A stretch of DNA of 64,000 bases, taken from NCBI GenBank assembly GCA_964458705.1, contig CAYWKD010000017.1, forward strand, positions 1 through 64,000, written 5' to 3'. A program made the position numbers and the translations under genes. Positions 1 to 8,794 of the stretch are shown piece by piece. This stretch comes from JAAUTG01 sp964458705 (GTDB lineage Bacteria > Bacteroidota > Bacteroidia > Chitinophagales > Saprospiraceae). Each line of letters starts with the position of its first letter. Positions within the stretch are counted from its first letter, which is position 1. The notes under the pieces are model-generated. The model was not told the DNA's origin. It worked only from the letters and a program-made list of their open reading frames with translations, and searched no databases.

Positions 1-408
1 ATAATCTTTGCATTTTAATTTTTATTTGAAGATTAAAAGTATTTTGTCGATCGACATGTCAACTTAATTATGATTGAAAAGGATAAAACGCTGCACGCCG
101 AGATGGATAATTTTAAAATTGTAATTGGCTTTTTGGGTGTTTTGATAGGTGATTTTATCTGCAATTTCTTGCTTTTGCTCTTATAAAGCATAGCCTTCCA
201 AGCTATTCTAACAGAAATTTATATTTTCGCAGTCCTATTACAAGTACAGAAAAGTTAATGTTATGACATCTGAGTAGAAATTGATTCATAGCGCAATAAA
301 TCATTATTTGATCGGTTTTGAAATACATGTAAATCTATCTCTTCAAAAGATGTAGATCACATATTTATCACACTATCAATTACCGAGTTTTTAGAAACTG
401 ATTTAAGT
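1..408. other. Intergenic region upstream of the giant adhesin gene
   Basis: I see no convincing gene, RNA or promoter consensus in these 408 bases. There is a possible 38-codon reading frame on the plus strand at 70-186 whose second half is hydrophobic, ending in a run of leucines. It has no recognisable relative and could be chance in AT-rich DNA. The 5' leader and promoter of the adhesin gene at 409 must lie here. Confidence 0.5.
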
Positions 409-3400
409 ATGAGAATACTATTTTACTTGCTACTTTCTGCCATATCTCTGCCATCCATAGGGCAATATATTGGTGTAGCTCCTTTTGCACCTCAACAAGG
501 TGGCTTAATTATTAATGAAATTTCAAATGGAACAGGGGTTGCTGAATATTTTGAATTAGTAGTGCTTGGAGACCCCAATAATCCTCTAGCACCAGTCAAT
601 CTTGAAGGTTACATCATTGATGATAATAACATTGATGAATCAGGTGAAGGTACTGCTGGAGGATATATCTCATTTGGTAATTGCTATAATGCAGTACCTC
701 CAGGTTCTATTATTGTTGTTTATAACGCAGTTGATAAAAATGCGACCATTCCGGCAGATGACGAAAACGATGATAATGGAGATAATGTGTATATTATTCC
801 AAGCAATAGTTCATGTTTAGTGGTTTGCAATAGTAATCCTGGTGGTAATACTACTTCCTACTGCCCATGCGAAGACCCAGCAGCTTCTGGGAGCATATGG
901 CAATTAGGGCTAAGAAATAGCGGAGATATATTTCAGGTGAGAGATCGTTGTGAAACAGTAGTACATGCTATTTCTTGGAGCGACAATGGTAACTTACAAT
1001 TGACGGCAGATGTAAGTAGTAGCCCAGTACATTTTCAATTTTCAGGAGATCAATCGCAGAATGTTATTCGCTTTTTAAATACAACAGGCAATAACTGGAA
1101 TAATATAGCAAATTATACAAGTTCAAATATTGTCGGAAACGAAACTCCAAGTGGTGCGAATAGTCGAGAAAATCTAGATTTTATCAACGCAATAAGAAAT
1201 GGAACATTCAATTATGATGGTGTGGTCAGTTCTTGTCAAAGTGCCGATGCTGGTGATTTATTGCCTCCCAACGATGCAGGCTTCACATTACCCATTCAGT
1301 TAAATTCAGGTGATGACATAGGAGCATTCACACCTACCTATAATGCAGCAAATGAGATACAGCCCGATGCAGCAAGTGGTTTTACAATAGCTTATGCTTA
1401 TCTTTTAACTAACAACAATGCTCCTGATTTCAGCATAGTTGATTTTAACTTGACAGGAGACTTCGATTTCAGTGGATTAGCAGACGGTTCTTACATCGTG
1501 TGGGGCTTATCTTTTGTAACAAACGATCCTACTTTCAATATTGCAAGTATTTCTACACTTGCTTCTGTGACAGAAATACAAAATACCATTCTGAACGAGT
1601 GTAATGTGAGCGTCGATCTGGATAATCGTACTGAATCTGGCGAATTAGTAGAGATTATTATTGGTGATGCCGACTGTTCCTTGAGTTTATCAAAATCTGA
1701 TGTGCAATGCCCAAGTGATCAGACAGGTAGCATTCAGTTAACAATTAATGGAGGCAGTGCGCCCTTCACGATTGATTGGAATGTAGATAGCTTAGACGGG
1801 CTGGAATCATTAACTAACTTAGGATTAGGCACGTACATTGTAAATGTTTCTGATGGCGCTACCTGTAATATAACAGACTCTATTGAGATAATTGCGGAAC
1901 GACCTGAACCAGATTTTACGGCTACTTGGCAAGATAATATTTGTCCTAACGAATGTGCGACGGCAGAAATTTCCTTTACTGGTACACCTCCTTTCTCTTT
2001 AAACTATCAGGCTAGGCTAGGTGTGTTTACGCTCGGTTTAAGCGGTACCGTACAGCAATCTGATACTAGCCTCATCATTTGTCCGGCGGACTTCAATATT
2101 AGTACAGGAGGATTGGTTGAAGTAGAGTTTTATACGCTTTCAGATGCCTTTTGTACTAGCCAAATAGATACAACACTTACAGGAAATATTCTTGAAGCAC
2201 CAGAAATTACACTCACAGACAATCTCTGCACAGGCAATTCTATTACAGTAAACGGAACAGTATATGATGTCAATAACCCAACTGGTCAGGAGGTATTCCT
2301 TAATGCAGCAGCAACAGGTTGTGATAGTATCGTTAATATTGATTTAACATTTATCAACTCTACTTTAACGGTTGATCCTATTGTAACTAATGCAGATTGT
2401 GCAAGTACAGCAGGAGGCGCTATTGATCTAAATGTAACTGGATCAACTGGCAATGTTACCTTTGATTGGAGTGTGGATAGTTTAGACGGGCAGCAAAACG
2501 TTGATAACCTTACAGATGGATTCTACTCAGTAGAAGTGTTCGATGACAGTGGTTGTAGTGTATTACTAGAAAACATAGAAATACAAAATACTGGTGTTCT
2601 CCCAACCTTGGATGTTGCTTGGCAAGATTCAATCTGCCAAAATGAATGTACTAATGTGCTGCTAGAATTTACAGGAACGCCACCATTTCGTGTAGAATAC
2701 GAAATACAAGTGTTTGCCTTTACATTTAGTGACTCTTACAGGGTTTTTAGTCCAGATACGCTCATCACTGTCTGCCCTGCAGAATTTGGTGTTGGAGTAA
2801 ATGGTGGCGTTTTTGACGCTACGTTTATCAGTATTCAGGATGCTACTGGATGTACTAGTCAATTGAACGAAACCTACACTGCCACCGTTCGCCCAATAGC
2901 TAGAGAGAGAATTACCGAAACCCTATGCCCTAGCGAAAGTATCATAGTGGAAGGTACTACTTTTGACATAGATAATCCAAGAGATACAATCACAATAGTT
3001 GGTGCTGGACCCGATGGCTGCGATAGTGTCATTATTGTTGATTTGAGTTTTCAGACGATTGATACAACTGATCTGATTACTACGCTTTGCGAAGGCGAAA
3101 TACTCGAAGTGAATGGTACTGTGTATGATGAAAGCAATCCAGCAGGAGTAGAAACTATTATTGGTGGTAATTCTATTGGTTGTGACAGTATTGTTAGCGT
3201 CAATTTAACTTATGTACCTCCTGTTACCACTACAATCGAACAAAGTTTGTGTATTGGAGAAAGCATAACTATAAATGGCAATACTTATGATGAGAACAAT
3301 CCGATAGGTCAAGAAATCATAACAGGCGGCGTTGCCAACGGCTGCGACAGTATCATTAACGTTAATCTGACTTTTCCAGAACTGGACACTGTTATATTTA

Positions 3401-5985
3401 GTGCAGCAATATGCCCAGGTGGTGCTATTGATGTAAATGGAACAACCTATGATGAGAATAATTTGACAGGTATCGAAATTATCGCCAACGGTGCAAGTAG
3501 TGGTTGTGATAGTATTATCAGAATTGATTTACAAGTGCAAGCTGCTCCTGGCATCAACTTCACAAAAACTGATATTAGCTGTCCAGGCGACACGGACGGT
3601 ACAATAAACTTGGATTTAAGTACACTTACGCCTCCGCTAGACATCAACTGGGATAACGATACCTTTGATGGACAAGACTCAATTATCAATTTGACCGATG
3701 GTTCTTACAATGTCATCATCACCGATGCTCTCAATTGTAATGTTGAAGAGACGATTGATATAATAGCTGCAAATGAATTACCTACCTTTAGTGTTACCTT
3801 CGATACGGAAGTCTGCCAAAATGATTGTGGCACTATGAACGCCCAATACACCGGTACTCCACCTTTCAATTTGAGTTACAACTTACAACTTGGGCTTGTT
3901 AATGTTGACTTAGACTACACTGCAACAAATTTTGATACAACACTTCTGATTTGTCCACGAGATTTTGGCGTGGCAGGTGGTGGAACTGTAACCGCTAATT
4001 TTTTTGAAATTTCTGATGCCAACTGTACTAACGTCATAAATGAAACTTTTACAGGTAATATCCTTGCAACACCTTCGCTCAATCTTCCAATAGAACTTTG
4101 TGAAGGCGAATCATTTAACTTAAACGGCACTGTTTATGATCGCACTAATCTAGCAGGTACAGAAGTGCTGACGGGTGCGGCGGCTAATGGTTGCGATAGC
4201 ATCATCAATGTTTCGTTAAATTACCTTCAAGTAGATACGTTTATCTTAGCACAAACGCTTTGTGCGGGAGAATCCTTAACTATCGGAAGTACAATTTTTG
4301 ATGAAAATAACCTATCTGGACTAGGCATCATAACTGGAGGTGCCATGAATGGTTGTGATAGTATTGTACAAGTTGATCTATCCTTACTCGATGTTTCCGC
4401 CAACACTAGCACCCTGCTGCTAGAACTTTGTGAAGGGCAAGATACCGTGATAAACGGAACTGTTTATAGTAGCAATAATTTAATTGGAACAGAAGTATTG
4501 ACTAATGCCGCTACAAATGGCTGTGATAGCATCGTCAATGTTACTGTTGATGTTGTTGCTCCGCCTACTCGTACTATTGGTAGAACACTTTGCGAAGGTG
4601 AAACTTTTGAATTTAATGGCACTGTTTACGATCAATCCAATCCAATAGGTGTAGAAATGGTTTCTAATCCAACAGGTTGTGATAGTTTAATAGAAATTAG
4701 CTTGAACTTTACACCGTCTGTGACCGCTTCTATTATTGGCACTAATAATATTTGTTTTGGTGACAGTGCAATACTAACATTTGAGTTTGACCTACCCGGT
4801 ATGTATGATGTTAGATACTTAGAAGGAAATGTACCGCAGACTTTGATAGGTATCACAAATGGGCATACTATAACTGTTCGCCCCAATACAAGCACGAATT
4901 ATACTATATCCGAAGTTACTAATGCAACAGGTGGTTGTTATATAACAGGTGAATCAGCAAATGTAGCGATCAGTACTTTAGAAGTAGATATTGATAAACA
5001 GGATGTGGGCTGTGAAGGTCAAACAGATGGCTCAATCACCCTTAGTACAGATGGTGGTATAGAACCTATTGCGATACAGTGGTCAACAGGAGAAACAGAT
5101 ACCATTCGAGAAAACCTTACAGCCGGCACTTACGATGTGATGGTTATGGATGGAGCGGGTTGTACTTTTCAGGAAACGATCACTATTGAAGCAGGAAACG
5201 CAATCTCCGTGAGTGCTACTACAACTCCTCCAACTTGTTTCGGTGATGAAGATGGAACAATTACCATTGATTCACTGATTGGTGGCTCTCAACCTTACAC
5301 TATAAATATAGATGGTACGGAAAGAACAATCACTAACGGACCAATTACCTTTAGAAATTTAGAGTTCGGGACATTTCAAGTAGGTATTACCGATAGCAGA
5401 GGTTGTACAATTAGCACAGCTGTAGAAGTGCCTTCTCCCGTAGATTTGATACTTGAATTAGGGGATGATATAGAAATTGGTATAGGTGATACTATTTTGC
5501 TAAGTGGAGCAAGCAATTTAAAAGAAGACGAATTAACAAAAATAACATGGACTCCAATAGAAGATACGCTGGCTAATAATTCTTTATCACAAAGAGTTGC
5601 TCCTGAAGAAAATACGACGTATTTCCTAGTGATTGAGGATGGAAATGGTTGTAGCATTACGGATCAGATTACCGTTTTTGTATCGAATGAACGCAATGTA
5701 TTTGTTCCCAATATTTTTAGTCCTAACAATGACGGTAGCAATGACTTCTTTACCATCTATGCAGACAATAAAGTAAGTGCCATTCCAATAATTCAAATTT
5801 TTGATCGGTGGGGTAATATGGTTTACGAATCGCAGAAGGTGCAGGTCAATCAAGAATCCACTGGCTGGGATGGAAGAGCCAATGGCAAACAATTAAATCC
5901 GGGTATTTACATCTATCGAGCAGAAATAGAATTTATAGATGGCAAAAAAGATATTTTAGTTGGCACAGTTAGCCTGATACGTTAA
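409..5985 (+). CDS. Giant secreted repeat adhesin with T9SS type B sorting domain
   Basis: 1858 residues. An N-terminal signal peptide (roughly residues 1-18) is followed by a lamin-tail-like domain starting near residue 32 (GGLIINEIS). From about residue 425 three kinds of cysteine-bearing module alternate: five SprB-type repeats (C-x-G-x-x-D-G-x-I pattern ending in GxY-x-V-x-V-xD-x-x-GC), three longer TGTPPF modules (near residues 524, 756 and 1148) and nine short units of the form LCxGExxxxNGTVYDxxN...GCDSI (about residues 605-1430). The last ~95 residues (FVPNIFSPNNDGSNDFF ... IFDRWGN ... GIYIYRAEI) form a gliding-motility-associated C-terminal domain, the type B T9SS signal. The protein is therefore probably exported by T9SS and surface-attached; a role in adhesion is inferred from SprB-like architecture. 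It stands alone, with a strong hairpin just downstream. Confidence 0.9.
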   Translation: MRILFYLLLSAISLPSIGQYIGVAPFAPQQGGLIINEISNGTGVAEYFELVVLGDPNNPLAPVNLEGYIIDDNNIDESGEGTAGGYISFGNCYNAVPPGSIIVVYNAVDKNATIPADDENDDNGDNVYIIPSNSSCLVVCNSNPGGNTTSYCPCEDPAASGSIWQLGLRNSGDIFQVRDRCETVVHAISWSDNGNLQLTADVSSSPVHFQFSGDQSQNVIRFLNTTGNNWNNIANYTSSNIVGNETPSGANSRENLDFINAIRNGTFNYDGVVSSCQSADAGDLLPPNDAGFTLPIQLNSGDDIGAFTPTYNAANEIQPDAASGFTIAYAYLLTNNNAPDFSIVDFNLTGDFDFSGLADGSYIVWGLSFVTNDPTFNIASISTLASVTEIQNTILNECNVSVDLDNRTESGELVEIIIGDADCSLSLSKSDVQCPSDQTGSIQLTINGGSAPFTIDWNVDSLDGLESLTNLGLGTYIVNVSDGATCNITDSIEIIAERPEPDFTATWQDNICPNECATAEISFTGTPPFSLNYQARLGVFTLGLSGTVQQSDTSLIICPADFNISTGGLVEVEFYTLSDAFCTSQIDTTLTGNILEAPEITLTDNLCTGNSITVNGTVYDVNNPTGQEVFLNAAATGCDSIVNIDLTFINSTLTVDPIVTNADCASTAGGAIDLNVTGSTGNVTFDWSVDSLDGQQNVDNLTDGFYSVEVFDDSGCSVLLENIEIQNTGVLPTLDVAWQDSICQNECTNVLLEFTGTPPFRVEYEIQVFAFTFSDSYRVFSPDTLITVCPAEFGVGVNGGVFDATFISIQDATGCTSQLNETYTATVRPIARERITETLCPSESIIVEGTTFDIDNPRDTITIVGAGPDGCDSVIIVDLSFQTIDTTDLITTLCEGEILEVNGTVYDESNPAGVETIIGGNSIGCDSIVSVNLTYVPPVTTTIEQSLCIGESITINGNTYDENNPIGQEIITGGVANGCDSIINVNLTFPELDTVIFSAAICPGGAIDVNGTTYDENNLTGIEIIANGASSGCDSIIRIDLQVQAAPGINFTKTDISCPGDTDGTINLDLSTLTPPLDINWDNDTFDGQDSIINLTDGSYNVIITDALNCNVEETIDIIAANELPTFSVTFDTEVCQNDCGTMNAQYTGTPPFNLSYNLQLGLVNVDLDYTATNFDTTLLICPRDFGVAGGGTVTANFFEISDANCTNVINETFTGNILATPSLNLPIELCEGESFNLNGTVYDRTNLAGTEVLTGAAANGCDSIINVSLNYLQVDTFILAQTLCAGESLTIGSTIFDENNLSGLGIITGGAMNGCDSIVQVDLSLLDVSANTSTLLLELCEGQDTVINGTVYSSNNLIGTEVLTNAATNGCDSIVNVTVDVVAPPTRTIGRTLCEGETFEFNGTVYDQSNPIGVEMVSNPTGCDSLIEISLNFTPSVTASIIGTNNICFGDSAILTFEFDLPGMYDVRYLEGNVPQTLIGITNGHTITVRPNTSTNYTISEVTNATGGCYITGESANVAISTLEVDIDKQDVGCEGQTDGSITLSTDGGIEPIAIQWSTGETDTIRENLTAGTYDVMVMDGAGCTFQETITIEAGNAISVSATTTPPTCFGDEDGTITIDSLIGGSQPYTINIDGTERTITNGPITFRNLEFGTFQVGITDSRGCTISTAVEVPSPVDLILELGDDIEIGIGDTILLSGASNLKEDELTKITWTPIEDTLANNSLSQRVAPEENTTYFLVIEDGNGCSITDQITVFVSNERNVFVPNIFSPNNDGSNDFFTIYADNKVSAIPIIQIFDRWGNMVYESQKVQVNQESTGWDGRANGKQLNPGIYIYRAEIEFIDGKKDILVGTVSLIR

Positions 5986-6006
5986 TAATAAAATTGGTAA
6001 TCAATC

Positions 6007-6036
6007 AAGTCTTTGGAGATGTTTCTCCAAAGACTT
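6007..6036. terminator. 13-bp perfect hairpin between convergent genes
   Basis: Positions 6007-6019 (AAGTCTTTGGAGA) pair perfectly with 6024-6036 across a TGTT loop. It lies between the stop of the adhesin gene and the stop of the epimerase gene, which converge here. There is no long T-run, so this is a probable bidirectional terminator or transcript-end stabiliser, not a textbook intrinsic terminator. Confidence 0.75.
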
Positions 6037-6066
6037 TGAATAGCAGCAAAGATCATTAGTCAATAA

Positions 6067-7251
6067 TTATCTCACAGAAAACCTAAATGTCGTTTTAGAG
6101 GTATATCTTTCATTCGGTCGAAGCACTACAGATGGAAAGTTCGCTTGGTTTGGTGAGTCAGGATAATGTTGTGTTTCTAAACAGAATCCACTTCTACGAG
6201 TAAAAACTCCTCCATTAGGTGTTGGCAATGTGCCATCCAGAAAGTTACCACTATAAAACTGAATACTCGGTTCATCAGAAATCACTTCTAAGTATCGCCC
6301 AGAGGCAGGATGATAAGCTGAGGCGACTGTTCTAAAAGAACCTTGCTCGTTTAAGACCCAACAATGGTCATAGCCACCTCCTATGGCAAGCTGAGCATCA
6401 TTAGCTTCAATTTCTGCTCCCACAGCTTTTGGCTCAGTAAAATCAAAAGCTGTATTTTCTACAGGCTTCAACTCCCCTGTTGGAATCAATGTTTCATCAA
6501 CAGGTAAATACAGATCAGCATTGATCGTCAGTACATGATCTAAAATATTCTTTGAGAAATCACTAGATAGATTAAAGTAGGCGTGCTGTGTCAAATTAAC
6601 AATAGTAGCCTTATCCGATGTTGCTTCATAAGTTACTGCCAATTCATTGTCATTGTTTAACGTGTAAGTAACTGTTGTATTTAGATTACCCGGATAGCCA
6701 CTTTCCATATCCTTACTAAGATAACTCAATTTTAAGGATGCTGCATCTTCTGCTGCCACAGGTATTGCTTCCCAAACCACTTTGTCAAAGCCTTTTACTC
6801 CTCCATGCAAGTGATTTGTCCCATTGTTAGTTTCCAATTTATACATCACTCCCTCTAGTTCAAATTTTCCTTTAGCAATTCGGTTACCATATCTTCCAAT
6901 GAGTGCACCAAAATAAGGATTTCTTTGTATGTACTGCTCCAGACTATCAAAACCTAAATTGATATTCTCGTACTTTCCATTTTTATCCGGAGCAGTCCAA
7001 GAGGTGATAATACCACCATAAGTAATCACTTTGATTTCCATCCCGCTTTTGTTTCTCAAAGTGTATTGCTCTACTAATTTTCCATCTGGCATCATGCCAT
7101 AAGGTTCTTCTGAAATAGTAACGGTTGATGACTGCTCCATTTTTGTCGCTTTCCCATCGTTAGTGTTCATGCTATTCTCATTATTGCATTTTACGAAAAT
7201 AAAGCTAAGCACCAGCAAAACTAATAAATGAATAGAAGTTAGTTTTTTCAT
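6067..7251 (-). CDS. galM: Aldose 1-epimerase (galactose mutarotase), probable lipoprotein
   Basis: 394 residues, GalM family. It should catalyse alpha/beta anomer interconversion of free aldoses. The family motifs are visible: GRYGNRI at residues 119-125, NHLHGG at 146-151 (substrate-binding and catalytic histidine region), TQHAYFNL, and the GGGYDHCWV segment. The N-terminus (hydrophobic run ending in FIFVKCNN, Cys22) looks like a lipoprotein signal with an atypical lipobox, so the enzyme is probably anchored in the periplasm or outer membrane instead of cytosolic like E. coli GalM. It is transcribed divergently from the chitinase gene, which fits an extracellular sugar-processing neighbourhood. 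Confidence 0.93.
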   Translation of the reverse strand: MKKLTSIHLLVLLVLSFIFVKCNNENSMNTNDGKATKMEQSSTVTISEEPYGMMPDGKLVEQYTLRNKSGMEIKVITYGGIITSWTAPDKNGKYENINLGFDSLEQYIQRNPYFGALIGRYGNRIAKGKFELEGVMYKLETNNGTNHLHGGVKGFDKVVWEAIPVAAEDAASLKLSYLSKDMESGYPGNLNTTVTYTLNNDNELAVTYEATSDKATIVNLTQHAYFNLSSDFSKNILDHVLTINADLYLPVDETLIPTGELKPVENTAFDFTEPKAVGAEIEANDAQLAIGGGYDHCWVLNEQGSFRTVASAYHPASGRYLEVISDEPSIQFYSGNFLDGTLPTPNGGVFTRRSGFCLETQHYPDSPNQANFPSVVLRPNERYTSKTTFRFSVR

Positions 7252-7264
7252 TAGATTAATTTTA

Positions 7265-7281
7265 ATTTCTCGCAGAGAAAT
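7265..7281. promoter_or_regulatory. Inverted repeat in the galM-chitinase divergent spacer
   Basis: ATTTCTC-GCA-GAGAAAT, a 7-bp inverted repeat with a 3-base spacer, lies 14-30 bases upstream of the galM start codon in the 225-base divergent region shared with the GH18 gene. It could be a leader hairpin or operator; nothing else supports a function. Confidence 0.25.
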
Positions 7282-7476
7282 AAACTTTTATGTTGAGGTA
7301 AAGCATCGTCGTTAGGACAGCTTCCCCAATGAATTATCTATTCTATGAAACCCTAAATCAATGATAGTGAAAGGTAGGGAATAGTTATAAATTCACTAAA
7401 TATAGTTCTACAAACTTTGCTTAACCACAACTTTTGAATATTTTTATTAAATCTAAAAATCTCAACTATTTCAATT

Positions 7477-8580
7477 ATGAAAATTCTATTTTCTCGATAC
7501 ACCATAATGCTACTTTCTCTGGCAATGCTTTTTGGAAATTCTATCACTCCAACAAGTGAGAGAAACAATGATTTTTCTATTATTGCTTATTACGCCGGAA
7601 ATGGTCAAGATTTAGACAAGTACGATTGGTCGCAGGTTACTCACGTTATTTATAGCTTTTGTCACCTGAAAGGTAATGAGTTAGCAGTAGATAATGCAGA
7701 GGATAGTATCGCAATCAGGAATTTGGTTGCACTTAAAAAAGAGCATAAACAGCTTAAAGTATTACTATCTTTAGGGGGATGGGGAGGCTGTAAAACTTGT
7801 TCTCCAGTATTTTCTAGCCAACAAGGACGAAAAGATTTTGCTAAATCTGTCAAGAAGTTAATGAAGACCTATGAGGCAGACGGACTGGACTTAGATTGGG
7901 AATATCCGGGTATAGAAGGCTATCCTGGACACCCTTATTTATCAGAGGATAAACAAAATTTTACGGCATTAGTGAGAGTGCTTAGAAAGAAAATGGGAAA
8001 AGAAGCAGTGCTGAGCTTCGCAGCAGGTGGATTTAAGACCTATTTCGATCATTCCATAGAATGGGATAAGGTAATGCCCATTGTGGATTATGTGAACCTA
8101 ATGAGCTACGACTTAGTAGGTGGCTACAGCACTGTAACTGGTCATCATACTCCTCTGTATTCTAATCAACAGCAGGAGGTCTCTACTGTATATGGTGTTG
8201 AATACTTACTTCAGTTGGGCGTACCAGCTAGCAAAATTGTTATTGGTGCTGCGTTTTATGGTCGTAGCTGGGAGCAAGTTGAAAACATTAATAACGGACT
8301 TTATCAATTGGGCAAATTCAAGTCCTTCATACCACATCATCGCTTTCAAGAGACTTTGAGTGAAGAAAAAGGATTTGTATATTACAGAGATAAAGTCTCC
8401 AAAGCACCTTATGCTTACAGCGAATCTCAAAAAGAATTTGCTACTTTTGACGATACCTTATCTGTACAACTTAAAACTCAGTATGCGATCAAACAAGAAC
8501 TTGGTGGCATTATGTTTTGGCAGATGACCGATGATGATGATGGAAAACTGCTCAATGCTATCTGGACAGCCGCACAGTAA
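7477..8580 (+). CDS. GH18 family chitinase
   Basis: 367 residues with an N-terminal hydrophobic signal (about residues 1-25). The mature part is a glycoside hydrolase 18 TIM barrel: the SLGGWGG strand motif, the catalytic DGLDLDWEYPG motif (residues 135-145, with Glu142 the expected proton donor), the MSYDLVGG motif and a C-terminal GGIMFWQMTDD strand. It should cleave beta-1,4 N-acetylglucosamine polymers in the periplasm or outside the cell. No chitin-binding module or T9SS sorting domain is present, so export probably ends with Sec. The single-domain size fits short bacterial GH18 enzymes; it could also act on peptidoglycan-derived or glycoprotein chitobiose. Confidence 0.92.
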   Translation: MKILFSRYTIMLLSLAMLFGNSITPTSERNNDFSIIAYYAGNGQDLDKYDWSQVTHVIYSFCHLKGNELAVDNAEDSIAIRNLVALKKEHKQLKVLLSLGGWGGCKTCSPVFSSQQGRKDFAKSVKKLMKTYEADGLDLDWEYPGIEGYPGHPYLSEDKQNFTALVRVLRKKMGKEAVLSFAAGGFKTYFDHSIEWDKVMPIVDYVNLMSYDLVGGYSTVTGHHTPLYSNQQQEVSTVYGVEYLLQLGVPASKIVIGAAFYGRSWEQVENINNGLYQLGKFKSFIPHHRFQETLSEEKGFVYYRDKVSKAPYAYSESQKEFATFDDTLSVQLKTQYAIKQELGGIMFWQMTDDDDGKLLNAIWTAAQ

Positions 8581-8794
8581 ATAGTAGAAGTTACAACAGT
8601 CAAAATAGCTTTAGGTATTGCTTTGACCAATTCTTAAAAAACTTAAAGTAAATAATTAACACATAATTAATTTTGATATACAACAAAAAGATACCAGTTT
8701 GTATTACATTGTTGAATAATAGCTTTTATGTTGAATAATCTAGTACATATAAGTTATTTAGAAATCAATCTATTTTTCAAAATTAATTTCACAC

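Noticed and set aside
70..186. 38-codon frame with a hydrophobic end upstream of the adhesin gene
   Set aside because: No similarity I recognise, no promoter and high chance of a random frame in AT-rich DNA; mentioned only within the intergenic entry.
2224..4710. Regular repeats that could be mistaken for a CRISPR or satellite array
   Set aside because: They are in-frame protein repeats (about 70 residues) with diverged DNA, not identical spaced repeats.
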